DNA from: Pseudomonadota bacterium
GTDB lineage: Bacteria > Pseudomonadota > Gammaproteobacteria > Steroidobacterales > Steroidobacteraceae
DNA: 64,000 bases
Assembly (NCBI GenBank): GCA_023423065.1
Contig: JAFAGC010000033.1
Coordinates: 1 to 64,000 of the forward strand
Direction: 5' to 3'
Numbering within the stretch: position 1 is the stretch's first letter; every line of letters starts with the position of its first letter. This document shows, piece after piece, positions 25,463 through 33,375 of this stretch. The translations under genes were made by a program, and so were the position numbers. The notes below the pieces were generated by a model. It was not told the DNA's origin. It searched no databases and saw nothing but the letters and a program-made list of their open reading frames with translations.

Positions 25463-27543
25463 GCGGCGAGGAAGATTTCACCGAAGACTTCGCGGCGGTC
25501 GAACGGGCGGAGCTCGAATGGATCCGGCGCCGGCGCCGCGTTTCCGGCGCGGTCCCGGAAAACGCGCCGCTCGCGGGGCTCGCCCTGTCGGGAGGCGGCA
25601 TCCGTTCCGCCGCGTTCAACATGGGCGTGTTGCAGGCACTCGCCAGTCGCGGCCTGCTCGATCGCTTCGACTATCTGTCGTCCGTCTCCGGCGGCGGATA
25701 CATCGCCTCGTGCCTCACCTGGCTGCGTGCGCACGTGCCCGCGAGCTCGCTGCAAAGACTCGGCGCCATTCCGCTGGCGAGCGGTACCGGCACGGTGCTC
25801 GACTGGCTGCGTGCGCATGGGCGCTATCTCATCGCCGGGCCGGGGCTATCCGGCTGGACGCTCGGCGCGAGCATCCTGGCTGGCACGTTGCTCAACCTGT
25901 TCGTGCTGATTCCGTTCCTGCTGCTGCTGATCGGCATGGCGTCGGGCGACTACTTCGCCTTCGCTTTTCCGCACGACCTGGCGCTGCCCGGTGCGGCGGC
26001 GGTGGACGCGCACGACGGCTTCTTTCTCTTCGGCGTGGCCGGCTTCGGCTTGCTGGCGCTCTACCTGGTCGCGACACTGTTGTTCGCGTTCAGCACCGTG
26101 CTGCCGCCGCTGCGCCAGATGAGCGCGGGACAGTACCTGCGGCTGAGCCTGGGCAAACTACTCGGCGGCGCAGTGATCTGCATCGGCATCGGCCTGTTCC
26201 CGGTGCTCGTCGGCATCGAGCGAACCGTGTTCAGCATGGTGAAATCCGAAACCGCCGTCGAACTGACCCGGCACTTCACCTGGCTCGCGCCGCTGGTGAC
26301 CGGCGCGCTGTCCGTGCGCCAGGCGGGCAAAGCGGGCAAACACTCCGGCGCGTTCGCCGTCGCCGGCCTCGCGCTGGTGCTGATCGGCCTGTTCACGGGC
26401 CTCTATCACCTCGCGCATCACACTCCATTGCTCAACATGCCGGTGTTCCACGCGTGGCTCGCGCTTTCGGCCTTGTTCGCGTTCACGTGCGACATCAACG
26501 CGATCTCGATGCACAGCTACTACCGCAGCCGGCTCGCCGAGGCGTTCCTGCCCTCCGTGTCGCCCGACGACAAGCATCCGGCGTTGTTCCGGCTCGCCGA
26601 CGTACGCGCGGAATCCGGCGGCCCGTTCCACATCATCAACACGACGCTCAACACCACGAGCTCGACGGACGCGAAGCGCCGCGCGCGCAACGGCGAAAAC
26701 ATGATCCTGACTCCGCTGTACTGCGGGTCGTCGGCGACCGGCTTTCGCCGCACGACCCACTACCTGCGGGGCGAGCTCACGCTGTCGACCGCTTTCGCCG
26801 TTTCGGGCGCCGCCGTCGACCCGGACACGACCGCGACGAGTTCGCGGCCGGTGAGCTTCCTGATGGCGCTGCTCAACGTGCGGCTCGGCGTCTGGGTCTC
26901 GAACCCGCGCCACGAGCCCCGCCGCTGGCGCTGGCCCGCGTGGTACCAGCTCATGCTGCGCGAAATGATGGGCATCGGGCTCGACGAAAAGCAGGCGCGC
27001 ATACACCTGTCCGACGGCGGCCACTTCGAGAACCTCGGTGTCTACGAGCTGCTGCGCCGCCGTTGCCGCTACATATTCGTGAGCGACGCCGGCGCCGATC
27101 CGAACGCGACACTCGCGGATCTCGCGCAGGCCGTGCAGCGCGCGCGCGCCGACTTCGGCGCCGATGTGAACATCTGCGCGGATCCGCTGTTCCATCGCGA
27201 CGAGCTGTTACCGCGCCAGCGCGTGCACCTGGTCGGCGAGGTGACCTACGCGGATGGCAGCCGCGGCGAAATCCTCTATCTCAAGGCGCTCGTGCGCACG
27301 GACCTGAGCGCGGACATCTACGGGTATTGGCGCACGAACCCGGAGTTTCCGAACCAGTCCACCGCCAACCAGTTCTACGGCGAGATGCAGTTCGACAGCT
27401 ATCGCGAGCTCGGCCGGCAGCTCACCGAAGGCATCATCGGCGAGGAGGACACGGGCATCGAGGCCGTGTTCGCGCGCTGGCGCGCGAAGCCCGCGGCGCG
27501 CCCCGCGGCGGTCGCCGTCAGGGAGACAGCGGATCTGGCGTGA
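25459..27543 (+). CDS. membrane-associated patatin-like phospholipase
   Basis: A 694-residue protein combining a split patatin hydrolase with a membrane region. Near the N-terminus are the oxyanion loop LSGGGIRSAAF (43-53) and the nucleophile elbow SSVSGGGY with Ser77. The DGG motif of the Ser-Asp dyad is in LSDGGHFENLGVYEL in the C-terminal part. About four membrane segments lie between residues 135 and 350. It should cleave acyl esters of lipids. The GTG start at 25459 overlaps the cytochrome stop and has GGAGAG at 25448-25453. An earlier GTG (25435) is less likely. The end overlaps the convergent M56-like gene by 26 bp. The coupling with the cytochrome is unexplained. Confidence 0.82.
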   Translation: MSGEEDFTEDFAAVERAELEWIRRRRRVSGAVPENAPLAGLALSGGGIRSAAFNMGVLQALASRGLLDRFDYLSSVSGGGYIASCLTWLRAHVPASSLQRLGAIPLASGTGTVLDWLRAHGRYLIAGPGLSGWTLGASILAGTLLNLFVLIPFLLLLIGMASGDYFAFAFPHDLALPGAAAVDAHDGFFLFGVAGFGLLALYLVATLLFAFSTVLPPLRQMSAGQYLRLSLGKLLGGAVICIGIGLFPVLVGIERTVFSMVKSETAVELTRHFTWLAPLVTGALSVRQAGKAGKHSGAFAVAGLALVLIGLFTGLYHLAHHTPLLNMPVFHAWLALSALFAFTCDINAISMHSYYRSRLAEAFLPSVSPDDKHPALFRLADVRAESGGPFHIINTTLNTTSSTDAKRRARNGENMILTPLYCGSSATGFRRTTHYLRGELTLSTAFAVSGAAVDPDTTATSSRPVSFLMALLNVRLGVWVSNPRHEPRRWRWPAWYQLMLREMMGIGLDEKQARIHLSDGGHFENLGVYELLRRRCRYIFVSDAGADPNATLADLAQAVQRARADFGADVNICADPLFHRDELLPRQRVHLVGEVTYADGSRGEILYLKALVRTDLSADIYGYWRTNPEFPNQSTANQFYGEMQFDSYRELGRQLTEGIIGEEDTGIEAVFARWRAKPAARPAAVAVRETADLA

Positions 27544-28450
27544 GCGCCATCCCCCATCGCCCGCAGGGAGGCTGGCAGTCTCCGTTGACGTATACCTCGA
27601 GACCGAATTCCTCCGCGAGTAGTTTGGTGAGCGGCTGGCGCAGCGCGTAGCTGTCGAAGCGTTCGGGCTCGAGGATGTCGGCCGTCGCGAAGACATCGTG
27701 GCGTGAGCCTGTCAGCCAGTCCTCCTGTCCGCTGGCGACGAAATGATTGCCGCGCACGAAGTACGGGTGCACGCCGTAGGCGAGCGCGGCGAGGTCGCGA
27801 ATGGTCGCGTTGCGAATGAGTACGCCATGGTACTCCGCGCGGATTTCGAAGCGTCCGCCCATGCCGTGAACCGCTGGCCGGATACGCATCGGCGCGCCGC
27901 GCAGCGAGAGCGCATTGGCGAAGAGGACCTCCCGCCGATGCAGCGAACCTTCGATCGCGCCGCCCGTGAGCGGCAGGGCAAGCGCGGCGAGCGCCAGTGT
28001 GGTGAACAGCGCGCTCCTGAAAAAGCCGAGCCCGGGCTGCCGATCGTCCGGGTCGCGTTCCAGCCGCATGCGTTCCGAGTACGCGTGAATCTCCTCTACA
28101 TCCCTGCGCCGCGCCATCCAGCGCAACGAGCCGACGGACGCCGCCAGCGCCACGATCAGCAGCAGCCAAGTCCAACCGAGAAAAGCAGCCGGCGCGAACC
28201 ACGGCGTCGCGACATCGACTGCCGTGACGATCCTCGCGGGTGGCGGATCGCTCGAGAACGTGACCGGGAAGCCGTGCCAGAACCCGAGTGCGAACAGCAC
28301 GCGGAACGGGACGAGAAACTTGAGGGTGGCGATGCGATAGAGCCAGAGGCGCACGACCGCGGCATTGCCGCGCGCGAGCCATGCCAGGACGCAGGCAGCC
28401 CCGGAGAACTGCAGCGATTGCCACAGGTGATCGACGGCCCCGGCGAGCAT
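27518..28450 (-). CDS. peptidase-less BlaR1-like membrane protein with DUF3738-type C-terminus (operon paralogue)
   Basis: A 310-residue paralogue of the protein at 20257-21213 and of the intact peptidase just upstream. It begins with AVDHLWQSLQFS and has about four membrane segments in the first 190 residues. It lacks the HExxH zinc site and ends in a DUF3738-like domain (RDLAALAYGV, RHDVFATADI) with the CQPPC cysteine pair. It is third in the operon blaI - M56 peptidase - this gene, 6 bp after the peptidase stop. I infer that it modulates or competes with the peptidase sensor. Family resemblance is clear from sequence; the function is inference. Confidence 0.7.
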   Translation of the reverse strand: MLAGAVDHLWQSLQFSGAACVLAWLARGNAAVVRLWLYRIATLKFLVPFRVLFALGFWHGFPVTFSSDPPPARIVTAVDVATPWFAPAAFLGWTWLLLIVALAASVGSLRWMARRRDVEEIHAYSERMRLERDPDDRQPGLGFFRSALFTTLALAALALPLTGGAIEGSLHRREVLFANALSLRGAPMRIRPAVHGMGGRFEIRAEYHGVLIRNATIRDLAALAYGVHPYFVRGNHFVASGQEDWLTGSRHDVFATADILEPERFDSYALRQPLTKLLAEEFGLEVYVNGDCQPPCGRWGMALTPDPLSP

Positions 28451-28456
28451 GAAGCG

Positions 28457-29824
28457 CTATCGTGTATCGGGGGAGTCGGGAGGATCGAGCGATGCGATCC
28501 GGCCGCAGGGATCCTGGCAGCGCCGGTTGACGTGGATCTCCATGCCGAAGCGGCTGGCGAGTAGTTTGGTCACCGTGCCCTGCAGCGCGTGCGGGTCGAA
28601 GTGCTCGGGCTCGTTGACGGGGCGCGGCAGCCGGGCGAGCACGTCGTAGCGCACGTCGTCGAGCAGCGAATCGAAACCGACGATCTTCCAGGATTCGACG
28701 CCGTACGCGAGCGCGACCAGGTCGCGCAACGAGCTGTTGCGGATCACGACGCGATCGCCGTTGACGAGCACCGACTGGTGGAACGGACCGCCGGGCGCCG
28801 CGAGCGAGATGGAGATTTCGGCCGCGCCGAGCGCGTTCGCGTGGCTGCGCATCAGCTCGTAGCGATGCAACGCGACGTCGAAGGCGCCGGCGAAAACCGG
28901 CACCGTCGCGACGATCATCGTGCAGGCGCAGAGCATTCCCGCCTTCACGAACCCGAGCGAACGCGGCGGCGCGGCCGCGAGGATCTCGCGCACGCGCTGC
29001 GTCAGGTTGCCGGCCGTGGCCGAAGACAGCAGCGCGGGCCCGTGGCCGGCGTGCGCCCGGCAGTGACGGCACACGGCGAGGATGCCGGCTGCGTAGTCCG
29101 CCGGATCGTGACCCCGGTCGATCACCGCCTCGTCGCACGCGCGCTCGCGTTCCTCGAGCATGTGCCGGCCTATCCACCACACGGGTGGATAGAACCAGAA
29201 AAGCGCCTCGACCACGCGATGCAGGCTCGCCTTGAGATTGTCTCGCCGCGAATTGTGCTCGCGTTCGTGCGCGAGCACCGCCTCGAGCTGCGGCGCGGTC
29301 AGTTTCCCGAGCAGCGCGGCCGGAAGCAGCACCACCGGCTGAAAGACGCGAGCCGCGGACGGTTCGATGTCCTCGTCCGTGATCCACGCATCCGGCGATG
29401 CGCCCGGCGCCGGCCTCGCTGCCCGGGAAATCCTGTCGACCGCGCGCCAGGCGACGAGCCAGCGCAGCAGCACGAATGACGCCCCGATCGTCCACACGCC
29501 GATCAGCACGGCATCGATGCCGAGGCTCGCGGTGGCGTCCGGAGAAGTCGAAACGGAGAGGAAACTGGTCGGCGACAGCACCGGCGTCGCGGCGCTCAAT
29601 GCTTCGTCGAGGAGATCGGGTTGGGCCGCGACGGGCGGCAACACCCCGGCCAGCGAGCCCAGCGAATACAGCAGCGAAAACGGCACGAGGAATTTGAGCG
29701 ATGCGAGCATCCACAACCAGTGGCGCAGCGCCGCGCCATTCGCACGCAGCCCGAACATCAGCAGCCAGACGCCGGCGCAGAACAGCGTGGACTGCCACAG
29801 ATGATCGAGCAGCGCGCCGATCAC
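28457..29824 (-). CDS. BlaR1-like M56 membrane zinc peptidase with DUF3738-type sensor domain
   Basis: Predicted transducer that inactivates the BlaI repressor encoded immediately upstream. The 455-residue protein starts at GTG 29824, overlapping the blaI stop (GTGA). Four membrane segments surround a cytoplasmic peptidase domain with HEREH at 186-190 and the downstream ERACDEAVI glutamate region, the gluzincin-type site of M56. In place of the beta-lactam-binding sensor of classical BlaR1 the C-terminus is DUF3738-like (about 335-455) and ends with CQDPC. Ligand identity is unknown; beta-lactams are not implied because no penicillin-binding domain is present. Confidence 0.85.
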   Translation of the reverse strand: MIGALLDHLWQSTLFCAGVWLLMFGLRANGAALRHWLWMLASLKFLVPFSLLYSLGSLAGVLPPVAAQPDLLDEALSAATPVLSPTSFLSVSTSPDATASLGIDAVLIGVWTIGASFVLLRWLVAWRAVDRISRAARPAPGASPDAWITDEDIEPSAARVFQPVVLLPAALLGKLTAPQLEAVLAHEREHNSRRDNLKASLHRVVEALFWFYPPVWWIGRHMLEERERACDEAVIDRGHDPADYAAGILAVCRHCRAHAGHGPALLSSATAGNLTQRVREILAAAPPRSLGFVKAGMLCACTMIVATVPVFAGAFDVALHRYELMRSHANALGAAEISISLAAPGGPFHQSVLVNGDRVVIRNSSLRDLVALAYGVESWKIVGFDSLLDDVRYDVLARLPRPVNEPEHFDPHALQGTVTKLLASRFGMEIHVNRRCQDPCGRIASLDPPDSPDTR

Positions 29825-30213
29825 CTGGCCTTGTCCTTCGCGCGGCTGGCGTGTTCGCGCAGCAGCTTCTGCGCGTCCTCGATGTCCTCGTTCGAAATCT
29901 TGCCCATTTCGACCAGGTGAGCCATCACGGGACCCGCGCTGCCACCGAACAGGCCTAACAACTCCTTGAGCAGCCGGGTCTGCACCGACTCGCGCGAGGT
30001 GGTGGCCTCGAACACGTGCGCGTTGCCTATCTTCTTGGTGCGCCGCACGGCGCCCTTGGCCTCGAGCCGGTAGACCATGGTCTGCACCGTGGTGTAGGCC
30101 GGCCGGTCGCGCTTCACGATGGCCTCGTGGATTTCGCGGATGGAGCGTGGTCCGTGGCCCCACAACTCGCCCATGATTTTCAACTCGATCGGACTCAGCT
30201 TCGGCTCGGCCAC
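29821..30213 (-). CDS. blaI: BlaI/MecI-family repressor
   Basis: A 130-residue winged-helix repressor (PKLSPIELKIMGELW at the start, recognition region around TVQTMVYRLEAKGAV). It normally binds as a dimer to TACAnnTGTA-type operators and is cut by its BlaR1 partner. The GTG start at 30213 has AGGAG 6 nt upstream. It is the first gene of the blaI-M56-M56-like operon and lies under the operator at 30245-30288, so it is autoregulated. A near-identical operator sits before the gene at 20257-21213. Confidence 0.9.
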   Translation of the reverse strand: MAEPKLSPIELKIMGELWGHGPRSIREIHEAIVKRDRPAYTTVQTMVYRLEAKGAVRRTKKIGNAHVFEATTSRESVQTRLLKELLGLFGGSAGPVMAHLVEMGKISNEDIEDAQKLLREHASRAKDKAR

Positions 30214-30244
30214 GTCGGCTCCTGTTCTGATACTTGGTCGTGTC

Positions 30245-30288
30245 TACAACTGTGGTCTACTCTATGACACGTGTAGTAGTGAGCGCAA
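30245..30288 (-). promoter_or_regulatory. BlaI promoter-operator
   Basis: On the minus strand: -35 TTGCGC (30288-30283), 18-bp spacer carrying the dyad CTACACGTGTC, -10 TAGAGT (30264-30259), then CACAGTTGTA (30254-30245). The two TACA/TGTA-like dyads are 22 bp apart, which is also their distance at 21299-21330. A repressor bound here would cover both promoter elements. Confidence 0.7.
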
Positions 30289-30296
30289 CGGCGATT

Positions 30297-31205
30297 TCAC
30301 GTTGCACCGCGATCACGCCGGGCGAGGGGACTGGCAGGCCTGCCGCCGAATTTCTCCAGCATGATCTCGATGAGCGCGCGGACCTTGCGCGGCGCATTCC
30401 CCCCGGGCGGACGCACCACGAACACGCCCGCTTCGGACAGCGGGAATTCCGGCAGCAACGACACCAGGGCGCCGCTCGCGATGTGCTCCTCGATCAGGAA
30501 GTCGGGAAGCATCGCGATTCCCAGGCCCGCGAGAACCGCGGGCACCAGCGCCGCGCCGTTGTCCGCGGTGAAATGGGCGTGCGGATGGACCGTCGTGACG
30601 TGGCCTTCTTGTTCGAACAGCCACGGCACGCCGGCCTGCGCGATCGCGGCATGGTCCTTGAGATCTTCCAGCGTGCGTGGCACGGGATGAGAGTCGAGGT
30701 AGCGTGGGCTCGCGACGAGGCCTCCGCCCAACGACGCGATGCGGCGCGCGACCAAGCGCGAATCGCTGAGTCGACCGAGGCGGATTGCCGCATCGAAACC
30801 GTCGGCCACCAGGTCGACCATCCGGTCGCTGTACGACGCGTGGATCTCGAGCTCGGGATGCCGCGCCGCGAGCTCCGCGAGCACGGGCGAGAAATGCGTG
30901 GGGCCGAACGAAAGCGGCGCCGCGATGCGCAGGCGGCCGCGCACCGGTCCATCGGCCGCGACGATGTCGCGTGCGGCCTCGGCTTCCGCGGTGATGCGTA
31001 TCCCGTGATCCCGGAAGTTTGCGCCGGCTTCGGTCAGTGCCGCGCCACGCGTGGTCCGCGTCAGCAATACCGCGCCGAGGTCCTTCTCCAGCCGGGCGAT
31101 CTGCCGGCTGACGACGGACTTGCTGACGCCCAGCCGTTGCGCGGCGGCCGTGAGCGCCCCCGTGTTGGCAACGGCCAAAAAGGCCCGGATATCATTGATT
31201 TCCAT
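30297..31205 (-). CDS. LysR-family regulator, divergent from azoreductase gene
   Basis: A 302-residue LTTR. The N-terminal helix-turn-helix begins at MEINDIRAFLAVANTGALTAAAQRLGVSKS, and a substrate-binding domain follows from about residue 90. It resembles the CrgA/DsdC-like group with strong similarity in the HTH, but its effector is not evident. It is transcribed away from the azoreductase gene with 114 bp between starts. That gap holds an inverted repeat suited to LysR binding, so the probable target is the azoreductase and itself. Confidence 0.9.
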   Translation of the reverse strand: MEINDIRAFLAVANTGALTAAAQRLGVSKSVVSRQIARLEKDLGAVLLTRTTRGAALTEAGANFRDHGIRITAEAEAARDIVAADGPVRGRLRIAAPLSFGPTHFSPVLAELAARHPELEIHASYSDRMVDLVADGFDAAIRLGRLSDSRLVARRIASLGGGLVASPRYLDSHPVPRTLEDLKDHAAIAQAGVPWLFEQEGHVTTVHPHAHFTADNGAALVPAVLAGLGIAMLPDFLIEEHIASGALVSLLPEFPLSEAGVFVVRPPGGNAPRKVRALIEIMLEKFGGRPASPLARRDRGAT

Positions 31206-31208
31206 TCT

Positions 31209-31274
31209 GGCGTTCCACTTTCAGCGACACCGAGTCGCGGTTCTGGCGGCTACTAATCCGACTTCCGGAACGCC
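31209..31274. promoter_or_regulatory. divergent lysR-azoR control region with inverted repeat
   Basis: GGCGTTCC (31209-31216) is repeated in inverse as GGAACGCC (31267-31274). The second arm is part of TTCCGGAA (31263-31270), itself a perfect palindrome. The arms are about 58 bp apart, one next to each gene start, a spacing that would allow looping by a tetrameric LysR protein. Confidence 0.5.
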
Positions 31275-31319
31275 ACCATGCACTCACGCCCATACGAATT
31301 CAACAAGTAAGGAGTGCCC

Positions 31320-31946
31320 ATGAAGTCCTTGTTGGTCATCAACAGCAGCGCCGCCCGCGAAGACTCTGTTTCTCGAGTGCTGGTTCAGGAGACGGTGGAG
31401 CGCCTGTTGGCCGAACATCCCGAGGCGACCGTGAAGAGCCGCGATCTCGGGCGCGACCCGGTGCCGCACCTTTCGGTCGATACGCTCGCCGGTGTGCGTG
31501 GTGTGCCCGCGAGCGACGCCGAGCGCAGGGCGCGCGTGTTGTCCGACGAGCTCATCGCCGAGTTGCGCGCCGCGGACACCATCGTGATCGGTGCGCCGAT
31601 GTACAACTTCGGCGTTTCGACCACGCTGCGCGCCTGGTTCGACTACGTGCTGCGGGCCGGCGAAACCTTTTCCTATTCGGAGGCGGGCCCGAAAGGATTG
31701 CTGACCGGAAAGCGCGTCATCGTGATCGAGAGTCGGGGCGGTCTGTACAGCGAAGGCCCGGCGAGCGCGATCGATTTCCAGGAGCCGTACCTGCGGCACC
31801 TGCTCGGCTTCGTCGGGCTGACCGACGTCACCTTCGTGCGCGCCGAGAAGATCGGTTACGGCCCGGAGGCCCGCGCCGCGGCCATGGCGCAGGCGCGTCG
31901 CGAAATCTCGCAGCTCGCCATCGAGCCGCTGCCTCGCGCCGCCTAA
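31320..31946 (+). CDS. azoR: FMN-dependent NADH azoreductase / quinone reductase
   Basis: A flavodoxin-fold enzyme of 208 residues that reduces azo dyes and quinones with NADH. MKSLLVINSSA is the nucleotide-binding first strand, with the FMN contacts APMYNFGVSTTLRAWFDYV and the ESRGGLYSEG loop as in E. coli AzoR. AAGGAG at 31309-31314 supports ATG 31320. It is divergent from a LysR gene that probably responds to quinones or aromatic electrophiles. It overlaps the convergent flavoprotein gene by 4 bp. Confidence 0.92.
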   Translation: MKSLLVINSSAAREDSVSRVLVQETVERLLAEHPEATVKSRDLGRDPVPHLSVDTLAGVRGVPASDAERRARVLSDELIAELRAADTIVIGAPMYNFGVSTTLRAWFDYVLRAGETFSYSEAGPKGLLTGKRVIVIESRGGLYSEGPASAIDFQEPYLRHLLGFVGLTDVTFVRAEKIGYGPEARAAAMAQARREISQLAIEPLPRAA

Positions 31947-33130
31947 CAATCCCGCAACGGAATGGCCGGATCCGCAAGTTTCCGCGGATCCGGCCGCGCC
32001 CGTGCCGGGATCATCTTGCGCGCGGCCATCTGGTCCTTCGTATGGTTGACGGTTTCGACGGCGATCAGCTCGCCGTCCCTGAGATAACAGACGCTGAAGG
32101 CGCGTGTCGCCGGGTCGCCGCGCAGCACCGCGGTGTCGAAGCCGGCCGCCAGCCCGACAATGACCATCTTGAGGTCGTACTGATCCGACCAGAACCACGG
32201 CACCTTGTCGTGCGCGATAGTCAGTCCGAGCATGTTGAGCGCCGCGCTGGTTCCCTGCTCGAACGCGTTGTCGACCGATTCCAGCCGCACGCGCATTCCA
32301 TAGTGCAGGCTCGGATGCCGTGTGCAGTCGCCCGCGGCCCAGATGTGCGGATCCGACGTGCGGCAATACTCGTCCACCAGGATGCCGTCGTCGCATTCGA
32401 GCCCTGCGTCCCGCGCGAGCGAATCCGCCGGCACCACCCCGATCGCCCCCAACACGAAGTCTTCCCGGATTTCGGTGCCAGGCACCGGAACCCGGTAAAA
32501 GCCGCGGCAGCGGATCTCGACGCCGTGGCGGGCGTGTTCGGCCTCGTAGAAGCGGGACACGGCCGGCGAGACGACGCGCGACATCACGCGGTCGGCGGCT
32601 TCGAACACGGTGACCTCGAGCCCGGCCTCGCGCAGGGTCGCGGCGGATTCGAGGCCGATGTAGCCGCCGCCGATGATGACGGCCCTTCGACCCGGCGCCA
32701 TTTCCCTGCGCAGAAGCTCGACGTCCATCGCGGTGCGCAGGTAGAACGGCCGGACGGACTCCCATTCCTGGGGCAAGAGGCGCGGCCGGCTCCCGGTCGC
32801 GATCAGCAGGCGGTCGTACTCGACCGATGTGCCATCCGCGACTTCGACCCGGTGCCGCTCGCGATCGATGCGCACCGCGGAGAAGCCGAGTCTCAGGTCG
32901 ACGCCGTGCGAGAGGTAATGGTCCGCGTGACGGATGAGCAGTCGATCGCGGTCGAGGGTGCCCGCCAGGTATTTCTTCGAAAGCGGTGGCCGCTGGTAGG
33001 GCAGCAGATCTTCGTCGCCAATCAACGTGATAGGCCCGGTGTGACCACGCCTGCGCAGCGTTTCGATGGCTTGCGAGGCAGCCTGCCCGGCGCCGACGAT
33101 GACCACCCGCGGATTCATTGGCACGTTCAT
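31943..33130 (-). CDS. ferredoxin-reductase-type FAD oxidoreductase with internal palindromic repeat
   Basis: Resembles putidaredoxin/rhodocoxin reductases, which pass NADH electrons to a small iron-sulfur protein. It has the FAD-binding VVIVGAGQAASQA at the N-terminus, LLIATGSRPR, the NADH-binding VIIGGGYIGLESA, and the AAGDC FAD motif. Between VEIR and DFVLGAIGVVP the usual stretch of about 25-30 residues is replaced by a short segment encoded by a palindromic repeat (32465-32501). The protein is therefore a little short at 395-398 residues. Starts at GTG 33139, ATG 33130 and ATG 33118 are all possible. No ferredoxin or P450 gene is adjacent. Confidence 0.85.
   Translation of the reverse strand: MNVPMNPRVVIVGAGQAASQAIETLRRRGHTGPITLIGDEDLLPYQRPPLSKKYLAGTLDRDRLLIRHADHYLSHGVDLRLGFSAVRIDRERHRVEVADGTSVEYDRLLIATGSRPRLLPQEWESVRPFYLRTAMDVELLRREMAPGRRAVIIGGGYIGLESAATLREAGLEVTVFEAADRVMSRVVSPAVSRFYEAEHARHGVEIRCRGFYRVPVPGTEIREDFVLGAIGVVPADSLARDAGLECDDGILVDEYCRTSDPHIWAAGDCTRHPSLHYGMRVRLESVDNAFEQGTSAALNMLGLTIAHDKVPWFWSDQYDLKMVIVGLAAGFDTAVLRGDPATRAFSVCYLRDGELIAVETVNHTKDQMAARKMIPARARPDPRKLADPAIPLRDC
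32465..32501 (-). repeat. palindromic repeat copy 2, in frame within the flavoprotein gene
   Basis: On the coding strand GCTTTTACCGGGTTC is followed by the 15-bp palindrome CGGTGCCTGGCACCG (32487-32473) and AAATCCGG. This differs from the nrdA copy at 17364-17398 by only a few bases and one 2-bp indel. It encodes GFYRVPVPGTEIR. Both copies read VPGT from the palindrome. Confidence 0.75.
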
Positions 33131-33208
33131 CCTATTCACACCGTATAGATAAGAGAGTCAACTTGCCGGGGGAGCTTCGCACCATTGTTGGGCGCATGGC
33201 GATTCGCC

Positions 33209-33223
33209 GCGCTAATTTGGTGC
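33209..33223 (+). promoter_or_regulatory. possible NtrC site
   Basis: GCGCTAATTTGGTGC resembles the NtrC dyad TGCACC-N5-GGTGCA: the right half TTGGTGC is good, the left half weaker. It lies about 70 bp upstream of the sigma-54 element, a normal enhancer distance. Confidence 0.4.
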
Positions 33224-33286
33224 TCGCACAGACCCCAACAAAAGGCCCAAACGCTGAATTGCCGCTATGTTGGGCTTTCGGGATAC

Positions 33287-33302
33287 TGGCACGGAAGCTG
33301 CA
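33287..33302 (+). promoter_or_regulatory. sigma-54 promoter of glnK-amtB
   Basis: TGGCACGGAAGCTGCA fits the -24/-12 consensus TGGCAC-N5-TTGCA with one mismatch; the GG and GC dinucleotides are 12 bp apart. It is 74 bp before the P-II start. Nitrogen-limited induction through NtrC is therefore expected. Confidence 0.75.
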
Positions 33303-33375
33303 CTGCGATTAGGGCTCGCCGATGTCGGCGTCGACTCCATCGAAAGACTGGCAATAAAGAATTGGGAGAAAAGAA

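Noticed and set aside
29825..30163. N-terminal extension of the M56 peptidase over blaI
   Set aside because: The extra 113 codons are an out-of-frame reading of blaI with no hydrophobic pattern; the GTG overlapping the blaI stop matches the start of the two paralogues.
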